NCBI GenBank assembly: GCA_024516155.1
Contig: JAJJXM010000042.1
Coordinates: 310,001-374,000, forward strand
DNA: 64,000 nt
Reading direction: 5' to 3'
Origin: Pyronema omphalodes
Taxonomy: Eukaryota; Ascomycota; Pezizomycetes; Pezizales; Pyronemataceae
Made by a program: the position numbers and the translations under genes. The notes below the pieces were generated by a model, which did not search any database, was not told the DNA's origin, and saw only the letters and a list, made by a program, of their open reading frames with translations. Of the stretch, positions 55,357-64,000 are shown piece by piece. Within the stretch, counting starts at the first letter, position 1. Each line of letters begins with the position of its first letter.

Positions 55357-57458
55357 TTATTTGGTTATTTATCCAGAGTTTTGCTGCGATATAGATAAAA
55401 TTAACCATCCTTCCGTTCTCCCCCTGTTCTCCCCGCTTTTGCGTACGTCAGAGAATGGAAGCAACTATAGTCGAAATATTTTACCCCCGTGATATATCTT
55501 ATGGTGCCATACATTCTAATCCACTTGTAGCCAATGCTTTAAACGCCCTCATCTTAATCCCAATGTTTGGCATGCGATACGTTGGTAAATGCCTACCAAC
55601 AAAAACAACCAGACATACATAGGTGTGGATCCGGTTGTTTCGTTTTCAACGAAAAAGGCCTCGACGATATGACTTGCCTTAGCATGCATTCACCAAGTCA
55701 GATCGACAATGCATGTGGGGTCGTTGTTTAAGAAACATCCCACAAACATGGCGTTCTACGGCCGAAAGTCACATACATATGCGATACGTTTCACATCTAT
55801 GTGTTCCAGTGCCATAGGTTGAAGGGGATCATCGGTTCGGATTTACTCTAAATCTAAAAGCACATAGTAGCGTCAAACAATTAGCGAAGCATCCCTGCAT
55901 CGTTTTAGTTGGAATTTACTTGCGTAGCCCTGGTTTTAATCCGAATATCGTCGCACTATTTCACCGTAGATCCCGAGAATATAACATTGGCCAATGGCCT
56001 CCAAACAAAGTAACGTCTATCATGTAGCGTCAGCTAAGGACTTGGAAACAAGGCGATTTGAGGGAATTTTTAGCATGGCTGCAGTAAAGCCTTTTTACTA
56101 CGATCCTGTCCAAAAAGATATCTTCTGTGTAAGGTAAAATGGCCACGGCCCAGACGGTTTTTGTATCGGGAAAAGCTTTTCCCTTGTATAAGCAGATCGT
56201 CAAGAAAACGAAATATTTGTAAATAATCCTGTAGAGATCTTATTCAAGATCCACTTTTAACGTCGAGAAGGGTATAAAGGTTGGGTCACCGGTGGGTCGA
56301 GGAGCGTACATTCCACCCCCGAAATCACCGCATCTCAAGAAATCACTCGCGCATGCCTTCCTCTATGTACGGATATCGTCCGTATAAATGTACCCCCCAC
56401 CCCCAGGGCCCTGAAATATGGTTATAGAAAGGTTAAACTGTAGGTCTGACGGAATCAACTCCATCATGCTCCTAGAGGTTGTTGACACGGTTACAATAAC
56501 TGCGGCAGAGATCTAACCTAACTTATATATTTTTTTGGACTATACGCCAGCAAATACCACAGAAACTCCTTTAAAAGAAAACCCGTCAAAGAAATAGGCC
56601 TCAACTAATATCCCATTGACCTCACCACAACGACGAGATACAAGCCATGTCAACTATCTGGTAAACGTTTCAGTCACCAGCAAGTACGACTCTACGCTGA
56701 ATACATGATTATCGGATGAATTATCTTCTGAACAATTAGGATTATTGTGAGCATTTGGTATGCTGAATCTTACAGGGTCACCAAGGCCAGTATTATATAG
56801 CAGGGGATTCCAATCAATCAAGTGGAAAACTTGAATACCGATCACGTATACTTCCATGGAGCCAAAAGGGATAAAAGCAACACCCTCACTTATGGATAGC
56901 AGAGAATAACTCGCCACGGCCTTCTGTTCAGAAGTCATATGGCCTTAGCCCCTTTGAACCAATTCATGATCTTCAGAGGTGTACGAGGATTTTCAATCAA
57001 CTGTCAACATGATATTCCCCAGGCATAGAATAAAACAACCATCAGGACGAAGACAGCAAGCAAAAGACAACGGAGCAACGTTCAAAGAGCTCAGACTGGG
57101 AAATAAATTTTGACACCGATGGCCCGGAGTCTAATTCTCACATGATTATATGTCCTTATTCCTGAGGTTTCAAGCGACCAATCTGTACCAGAAACAATTG
57201 AATTTAAAAGGAAATGCTATAATTATTATCCATGTTCTGGATTTTTTTATATATTTCATACACGCATCTAACCGTAGCGTTATGGCGGAGGCTAGCTAAT
57301 TACTGTACATTGCTGACTGTCGAGTGTTACTTCAACAGTCACCGGCCACGCTCCGGTGCGGTCTTTCTTTTTTCAGGTTGTAGCCCATACTCCGACGTCC
57401 GTTTCTGTCCTTCTCGTCTGTATGTCCTTGAGCCCTGTGCGCTCTGCTCTGGATAGAA
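55357..57458. other. Spacer with one weak minus-strand frame
   Basis: Mostly AT-rich without genes. The minus frame 56938-56654 (94 codons; SLLSISEGVAFIPFGSMEVY) is protein-like but unsupported. 57335-57450 is a repeat fragment related to 59520-59640 in reverse orientation. Confidence 0.35.
57335..57450 (-). repeat. Dispersed repeat fragment, inverse match at 59520-59640
   Basis: TCTGTCCTTCTCGTCTGTAT and the following GAGCCCTGT, with the preceding T-rich and CAGGTTGTAGCC parts, correspond to the reverse complement of 59520-59640. The similarity is patchy. At the 59.7-kb copy a (CAAAT)n tail follows 80 bp further on, which would suit the 3' end of a LINE-like element, but that is a guess. Confidence 0.4.
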
Positions 57459-57538
57459 ATGTCTTCCAGGGAATCATGGCGCAACATTTGTGATGCCACT
57501 ATTTGCTTGACAACCTAGCTTAAATTCCTAAACTTTGA

Positions 57539-58005
57539 ATAAAGGTTAACGACAACTACAATGATGTTGAAAATAAATCAACCAAGTGGATTGAGGCTTA
57601 TATTCCAAATAGCACCAACTGGGATGCAGTGCATCATCAAATATCACGTCGGGGTTTTGGGAGTCCACCAATACGTGATAACTCGTCAGATCAATATCCT
57701 TCGTTAATTTCTTCGTTTAAGAATCAGGAACCGGGAAAGTGCTATGGTCAATGCTATGTTCAATACTTTAGTAAAGATGATGTAAGTCAATATTTCGGGC
57801 TTTAGGGGGTATGTCTATCGTCATTATCAATTCGCTTAACATATTGAAAAAAATGGCACCATGGAGTGGGTAAACTCAGCCTATCCAAACGCCTGTCGTG
57901 GAAATTCATTGCCGTCAAACATACCGAAGAGCAGCGACATGCAGTTGTAAAAGGTTCTGTGAACCAAGGGCCTTCAAGGGCTGTTATTCTATGTGCTCAT
58001 TATGA
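57539..58005 (+). CDS. Candidate two-exon Cys-containing protein fragment
   Basis: 57539-57781 is open and protein-like (NKSTKWIEAYIPNSTNWDAV; GKCYGQCYVQYFSKDD) and stops exactly at a GTAAGT donor. A possible acceptor CTCAG at 57879, with GCTTAAC branch about 40 bp upstream, joins in frame to 57880-58005 (VVEIHCRQTYRR, CSCKRFCEPRAFKGCY), a Cys-rich end with a TGA stop. The 98-nt intron is long for this window. No start codon or signal peptide is identified. An alternative 75-codon frame overlaps the second part. Confidence 0.25.
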
Positions 58006-58234
58006 AGTTACAGATGGAGGAGATATAGAATTTTTTACAAAAAGTGTTTTCGCTCACAGAATTGCAAAACCAGAAAGACCCGGCAAGATCTAGAGACAGT
58101 ATCTAAGAAGACTTCCGTTATCCCTGCCCGACGAGAAACAAAGAAATGGTCAATGGATTGTAAATAAACCTCCCTTCAAATCCCCGGCTTCTTTTTGCCC
58201 TTTCGAATATGTTGATCTTTGTCACCAACACAAT

Positions 58235-58254
58235 GGGGGGGGGGGGGGGGGGGG
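58235..58254 (+). repeat. Poly-G run of 20
   Basis: Uninterrupted G20 preceded by CAAT. Confidence 0.95.
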
Positions 58255-59519
58255 CGGCATTGCAAAGCATAGTTTCAATGGAAATTCGGAGTTCTATAAC
58301 ATGATATCCTCGAGTGGTAGCCGTATTAGTCTTCAACCAATGAATGCCTCTTTCTTCTCTTATCTCAGTGTTATTTAAGGGGGGCGGAACTTACATATTT
58401 GTCAATTGCCATAGGCATTCTGGATCGGTGAAACATTGAGATTCAATTTTTCCGCTCGTGAATGAACCATTGTGTTCAAGGGGGTGTCTTTATGCTGCGG
58501 AACCCATCGTATAACAATCAAACTCCTAGCATTGACTATAGCTCCATAGCCAAAACTCTTTGACGAATCAGGGTGTACTAAAAAATAAAAACTCATACAT
58601 TCGTCAAATATAGAGCTACAACGAGCCGCTTTGTCATTTTAATTGGACCTCCACTCATTGTTGAATTTTTCAATGTTGTGAACATAAAATATCACTCGGC
58701 CACAAACCCTGGGTAAGGGTAATTTGATTGCGGGAAGGCCAGTGTATTTAGATATCAGGTGATAAAGACTCCGGTATATATCAAAAACTGAGGGAGATAT
58801 AGAAGAAGCTCCCATATCATAACATTATTGCTAACCAATGATGTACCACGATGTGATCTCACTACCCTTCAAAGATAGGCCCAAGTCATCAAGCATCAAG
58901 CATCAAGCACCAAGCATCAACACCTGCTATAGTACAATAATGAGGCAAAAGGACTTTATGTTTTAAGACTATATTTACTGGACGGATTATATCGGGATAT
59001 CCTAGAAGAACATTGAGCAAGACATTTGACAAGATCTAGGTAACCCTGGGTATTTCTGTATGAAAAGGAAGTTTGGGAGGAATCTCTGTGGGGCTCACAT
59101 TAGATAAGAAGCTCAGAGACTGTCCGACGGATGGGATCAAGAGAAGCTAATAATAGGAGACCAATTACCGCCCTAAATTCTAATAAGTACTGTAATATAG
59201 ACTGTGGCCGGGACTCTTAACTTTTTTCACTTTTATTTCATTTCTAATCTGGCGGCATAGAGGGAAAAGGATTACAAAGACTCCTATTGATGATATTTTT
59301 GTCCTAATTTAATGAGTGTAGCGAATATGATTGATGGAGATAAATGTAAAGGCTAATAAATTAAATATATGGATAATGTGATACTATCTATAAAGAACGG
59401 TATTTTGGAATTTTGAAAGGACTGGTATTGTTGTGCCATCTTCGGAATGGCGATATTGTATTGCTCATGATTTCTATATTACTTTTACTGAGAACCAATT
59501 ATAATCACATAAGTGATGT
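58255..59519. other. Gene-free AT-rich spacer
   Basis: No frame of value. An ATCAAGC heptamer is repeated about four times at 58887-58920. Confidence 0.45.
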
Positions 59520-59745
59520 AATTCTGTTGGGAGCAAACAGGGCTCCAAAATGTAACGACGAGAACGAAAACCAGCAGGAAGAAGAGAGGTGGCAACAGGC
59601 CCAAGAAATGAAGTGCGCTCTGGGGCGGATCCCGGCGAGACTCTAAGGTAACAGCTAGAGCCTCGAAATTTATTCAGACTGTAGCATACGTCATAACCTT
59701 CAAGGTTGGGAACGTTCAAGAAAATCAAATCAAATCAAATATAAT
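59520..59745 (+). repeat. Dispersed repeat fragment ending in (CAAAT)n
   Basis: The left part is the inverse match of 57335-57450. The right end is AAATCAAATCAAATCAAATAT. Pentamer tails are seen on some non-LTR elements in fungi, but no coding remnant of a reverse transcriptase was recognised. Confidence 0.4.
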
Positions 59746-59918
59746 TCTGTTGGAAATATATTAACTTACGAAAATACAAGACACTAATGTGGTACAGGCT
59801 ATTGGCGTAGAACATCTTTCTGCAAAGTGCATTTTAAGTATCCGCAGAAGTGATAAAGTTTTAGAAAAGAGTGAAGGATGTAATAGAGAGTTTATTAGCA
59901 GAATAATAAGACTTGTGA

Positions 59919-59968
59919 ACGTTGCTAAAATTGTGCTATTCGAATTTATTTACTCATTTTAGCAACGT
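59919..59968. repeat. 50-bp perfect-arm inverted repeat
   Basis: ACGTTGCTAAAAT (59919-59931) and ATTTTAGCAACGT (59956-59968) are perfect 13-bp arms around a 24-base AT-rich loop. It may be a solo MITE tip or a hairpin; no clear target duplication. Confidence 0.7.
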
Positions 59969-61074
59969 ATTCGTCCTATTCATAACACAAAATCGCTGTC
60001 AAATGGCCGCATCCCATGAAATAATTAAAGTTGGTATCCGCACTCATCTCATCCTCTTCTTTGCAATGTAAATGTGACAACGCTCCAACCGTAATCCTCC
60101 ACTTGGACAATAACTACGCAGGCACCAATCAGGCAAGGGAACTCCTCAGCCCTGGATAAAACCTAGGTCCCAGTGAGGACAGACACTAATAACCAGACTT
60201 CGCTGGGACTAACGCAGAATTCCAGACTGTTATCTTTGTACAACATTGCTATCGTTGCGTCAGTGCCTGCAGTAATTAGCAGTAAAGCATGAAAGTCATG
60301 TCTTCACACTCGAGTGATCATGACTGATGTGACCGAGCTATGGACCGAGTAACGGAACCTGGTGGTAATATGAATATTTGTATAACTCTAGATCTCGTAT
60401 TTTTATGCAACAGTATTTAGTTATGCATTGTTTTACTGGGCGAAAAAGATAGATCATATGGGTCAATTATCAGGATGTATATGGAGACTTCGGTAGATGG
60501 ATCCTGTGACTCAACTCAGTTTATTCCCTTCATTCGGAACAATTCGGTCAATAGTGTATTTTATTAGCGACCTTCCCATTCAACCCCTACCGACATCTTA
60601 GTTCTTACCGGATCTTCCGACCTACCAGTAAAAATTCGTAGTTCTCGTGTAACTGCATGCTCAATGTCCCCTCCTCACAGAGGCTCACTACTGTGGGTGT
60701 TTGCTGTTCAGCGCTGTCTGGACTTCATCTCGCGTGGAGGTGGCTGGATGTGTTATGTTGTCATTTTGCTTTTTAGAAGCTCAGCTGGGCTCATATCATC
60801 TGGCATATGATGAACTTTTTTCTCCGCAGCATGGCGTTGAGGTTGTGTCATTGTAGTAACCCCAGAACCACTGTTTTGTTTTCTTGGTCAATGCTACCTT
60901 CCAGAAATAGAACCAAGCTCATTGATATGTTCAACTTAACGCGATGAAAGGGATTCTTTGGGTATGGGGATAATGCACTTCATCTTTCGTGGATCGGTTT
61001 TTGACATGACACGAAGGGTAATGTGTGGCGCTATATGTTAGGGACACAGAGATCTAACTAGGCGCCTGACGCCA
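59969..61074. other. Spacer without a supported gene
   Basis: Nothing recognised on either strand. Confidence 0.4.
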
Positions 61075-61392
61075 TCATAACCGCAGCGTAGTCATGATCA
61101 GCGCACTAGCGTAGGACTGCAGCCTTGTCCCACCCTCGCTACACCCCACAATCTGCCCGTGTTCCTGAAGGCTGAACGAGACGTTTAGTGCAGTCTTTCT
61201 ATAAATAAAATTTATAAACAAAGCGTGGAACAAGGCACAAAACATTGAGTTATGGATTTTCTCAAGAATCCCTACTGAAATAATTTTCTCACGAATCATG
61301 TCGGTGACGAGGCTCTCAAATAGCCTTCTCAATGAGGTATGACCGGGTACCCGCAATGGGTTTGTCAAACTGCAGTCTCGGAGGTACGACAT
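61075..61392 (-). CDS. Hypothetical protein or exon, 105 aa (weak)
   Basis: ATG at 61392 opens a frame reading LRVPGHTSLRRLFESLVTD, EKIISVGILEKIHNSMFCAL and onward to a Leu-rich end. A good acceptor (GCTTGCAG) lies immediately upstream and a GTGAGT donor about 35 bases before that, so it may be an internal exon preceded by a tiny intron. The frame to the left of that intron does not join cleanly, so the model is unfinished. No family recognised. Confidence 0.3.
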   Translation of the reverse strand: MSYLRDCSLTNPLRVPGHTSLRRLFESLVTDMIREKIISVGILEKIHNSMFCALFHALFINFIYRKTALNVSFSLQEHGQIVGCSEGGTRLQSYASALIMTTLRL

Positions 61393-62139
61393 AACTGCAA
61401 GCACGCGAATGAATAATCACAACTCACTGGTAGCCCAACGTAGGTATTGCACCGCGCGTTTGACGTGGACTCAGCGATACAAAGGTCAGGTGGCGTCGCG
61501 GCCGTCAAGATGAGTCGGCCTCTGCAATGGCAATATACATCGAAATGCAAGATCTATACACGGCGGTTTTCAAGCCCCCGAATATATTCCTTAGACTCAT
61601 GCAAGAGTTTATCATGCGTAAAGCAAGTAATATTGCCATTCCTCCGCATTGGTTCGGAAATGTGAAGCGATGCTATGTACCTTAAACACACGTCTGTCAT
61701 TCAATCACACCTGAGTTTCACTTGTAGTTTTCGGGTCCTACATTCTGCGTCGGGGTTTGGGATCATCTCAACAATGATTGACACATGCGATGATATTGTC
61801 TTTGACTTATAGTTCTGGTATTAATCTTCTACCAAATTTCTGCAGAAAACCAACATATCTCTATGTTTCTACGAATACCACATGAACGTTATATAATAAG
61901 GTTGACACACCGGATATTACGCGCACATTCAAACGCCCGACGGTTAATGAACAAGCCACGCTGCTGATATGAATTTGCATTTCCGTACAACAGTAACGCG
62001 AAGAATTTATACTGCTGATTGAAATCTTGGAGCATCTGATGTTCAAACTGCATGCCCTTACATATATATTTATTCAATTCTTACCCTATATATGTTTTGT
62101 ATTGATCACCGCGTTTTAGGCTCCGCATAACCGCTGCAA

Positions 62140-62427
62140 CTATCGTTGGCTACCAACATACATGCCGGCTGCAGCGTATGTGAATGAATTGTGGTTCTGT
62201 CCGATCGAGCATACTGCCGCTAGCTCCGGATGATTTAGTTGCCACATTCGAAGCCACGTTATGTCAGCCAAGATATCAGTCACATGTTGTGGTATGTTGA
62301 CTTCATTCACTCTAACCGAGATTGGATGGTAATTTTCTGCAGGTAATTTTGAGTTTCTTCGCACTTCAATCATATCCGAAAATTCGACAAGTTGAGTAAA
62401 AGCTTCGAAGCCAAAAAGAATACACTT
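62140..62427 (-). CDS. Candidate terminal exon, 95 codons
   Basis: On the minus strand a GGTAG acceptor at 62430-62428 opens KCILFGFEAFTQLVEFSD, which runs through an internal Met to ILADITWLRMWQLNHPEL and ends at a TAG at 62140. The whole stretch has even, protein-like composition. An upstream ATG exon (MSGWQRACQG) with a GTAAGT donor near 62575 is a possible first exon, but the intermediate structure is not resolved. Not recognised; the helix-rich, Trp-containing segment could belong to a fungal regulator. Confidence 0.35.
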   Translation of the reverse strand, partial: KCILFGFEAFTQLVEFSDMIEVRRNSKLPAENYHPISVRVNEVNIPQHVTDILADITWLRMWQLNHPELAAVCSIGQNHNSFTYAAAGMYVGSQR

Positions 62428-63899
62428 CTACCTTTAGACCCTAGGATAAGCCATGATAACCAATGTCAGCTATCGACAACACTTCTTACAGCTAATCTCA
62501 TGCAGTCAACCGTTCACCATCTTAAAGGATTACTTCCTAGCTGATGATAGCATAGCAGTAGGCCTACTTACTATCCCTGGCAAGCACGTTGCCAACCAGA
62601 CATCCCGCAACCCCCACGAATTATAGGAATGATAACAACGATGCGTGACATAATTGTTCCGATACCAATTCCAAGACTAAGTAGTTCATCAGATGACATA
62701 CCACAAGGCAACTTACCGGTAGTATGGAAGGGTTTGCTATGCTCCGCTCAAACGACGATAGTGCACATGGCCGACTTTTGTGACATTTCTCATTTTAAAC
62801 GTCTGAATAAACTAAATGCCACGCACGCATCTCCGGATTATACTCTGCTAGGCTCCATTGGCCTATTATCTGCAAACCATAATCATTATAATCCCAGGCA
62901 AGAAATCACGAGACCTAGGATGTCAACAAAATCTGAAGTGCAATAGTGATCATGGATTATGACTCGTCTAGAATACCATATTAGCACTCCAACACCCGTT
63001 ATTCGCTTAAAATTTTGCTGCTGTGCATTGCATGTGTGAAGTTTTGCTACATAGCTAAAGTTTATAATTTTGCTCAAGACCAGAAAATTTCGCTTAGGTG
63101 AGCGGCATATCTAGTGATGCATAGGCTTTCGATGCCTCGAAATATATTATCCAACCACCACGATAATTCTGTCGGGAAGCCCGTCACCACATCTCAAAAT
63201 CATGTGGGGTTCTTATGTATAGTTAAAAGTGCAACATTTTGGTTGTCCTGCATCATCAAATCACATGTGCCACCCGAGATTCATAACCTTGCAGATGCAT
63301 ATGCCTTGTACCCAAAGTAGAGCATTATCGCTTGTGGCTTTGAGAAGGAAAAACCCCTCTCTTGCGGACTCAAATATGATGTCGATAGAAAAACTTTTTT
63401 GTTCAACTTCCTCTCTGCAACTCGCCCGCAGCTGTTTCTCGGATAGTTTGATGGTTGCGTCATTTTTCTTCCGCAAGCGAGTTGACAGCTCATGATGTTT
63501 GCTCTGTTTCTGCAGATAATATGCATTAAACACGTAATGAACGCACGCCAGCTAAATAAAGACCCAGTAGTAACAAAATCCTAACGCCCAAAATCTATCA
63601 CAGCTCAAGTATCCTTTTTTTCCCCCATCAGCAGCCATCCTTCAAGTACCGACCCAATAAAACTTCGTTTTCCCATCCACAACAATTCCCATCCCTAGCC
63701 ATAATCCTTCTTTTATCCCACTACAAAAAAAGCCCCACGAATAAAAACGCCAATAACTCCCACAACCATATATGCCGAACCGTGCCAAGAAAAATGTAGG
63801 AAAAGTGAATATGCACCCAGCATATCGTGAAACAAACAGCTAATCCCCGCTGCGGATTTTCGCGCGCCGTGCAAGATGTACAAATTTGTGTTACCACGT
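62428..63899. other. Spacer with unsupported frames on both strands
   Basis: Frames of 90-105 codons at 62629 (+), 63261 (-) and 63229 (+) overlap or lack any domain, and I do not call them. No repeats recognised. Confidence 0.35.
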
Positions 63900-63998
63900 T
63901 TAAGCTTCAAGCAAGAATGCACCCCAGAACTTGTATCCTTGGGGCTTTGGTGATTTCTTTGAAGGTTGTTGCGCTCTGAAGTTCTCTGCCTTGAAGAG
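63900..63998 (-). CDS. Possible 3' end of a gene entering from the right edge
   Basis: The minus frame from the window edge to the TAA at 63902-63900 reads FRAQQPSKKSPKPQGYKFWG then AFLLEA and stop. It is basic and then aromatic, like a protein C terminus. Only 32 codons are visible, so this is tentative. An overlapping minus frame (63713-63922) with a hydrophobic end is the alternative. Confidence 0.3.
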   Translation of the reverse strand, partial: LFKAENFRAQQPSKKSPKPQGYKFWGAFLLEA

Positions 63999-64000
63999 AA

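Overview
The window reads as nuclear DNA of a filamentous ascomycete (Pezizomycotina), possibly a leotiomycete-like genome. The support is short spliceosomal introns of 44-57 nt with GTATGA or GTAAGT donors and CTAAC-type branch sites, intron-bearing tRNA genes, a dispersed 5S rRNA-like gene, fungal-type small proteins, a C2H2 regulator with a long low-complexity N terminus, and many non-autonomous transposons. The leotiomycete placement is inference. Gene density is very low: about seven convincing protein genes, three tRNAs and one 5S-like gene in 64 kb.

Layout. 0-5.8 kb: a tandem duplication carrying a tiny RanBP2-like zinc-finger gene, an inverted paralogue broken by a stop codon at its conserved Trp, a pogo-like MITE inserted in only one duplicate, and the remains of a decayed gene with a 24-bp repeat. 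5.8-8.1 kb: homopolymer-rich spacer, one doubtful ORF and a small membrane-protein gene. 8.3-20 kb: a gene-free block packed with minisatellites, including a 900-bp (TTTGGGGG)n tract, a 320-bp (GGCTTCAAT)n array and a (CTTAAACTG)n array. It contains a diverged segmental duplication in which only one copy expanded a minisatellite. 20-25 kb: a short acidic ORF, a Cys-bearing small protein gene and a divergent 5S rRNA-like gene. 25.4-32.8 kb: two related hAT-type MITEs in opposite orientation, with recognisable 8-bp target duplications, bracket tRNA-Pro(AGG), a three-exon multi-pass membrane protein gene and a Gly/Arg/Asp-repeat protein gene. 32.8-44 kb: about 11 kb with no supportable gene, probably decayed transposon DNA. 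44-50.8 kb: an octamer minisatellite, a GC-richer upstream tract, an intronless C2H2 transcription-factor gene, tRNA-Asn(GTT) and tRNA-Pro(TGG). 50.8-54 kb: a 1.6-kb inverted-repeat structure with a 95-bp foldback MITE nested inside. 53.9-55.4 kb: a two-exon AhpD-like gene and a coding-like ORF. 55.4-64 kb: sparse sequence with weak exon candidates and the possible 3' end of a gene running off the right edge.

No operon-like or pathway cluster is visible; the genes look like unrelated housekeeping or orphan loci embedded in repeats. The best leads are the filled/empty-site duplication at the left end, the minisatellite block with its G-rich tract, the 5S-like gene whose stems are kept by different base pairs, and the nested inverted repeat at 51.7-53.3 kb. 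I found no defence, CRISPR or biosynthetic system. Splice sites and small genes are sequence-only predictions without homology searches.
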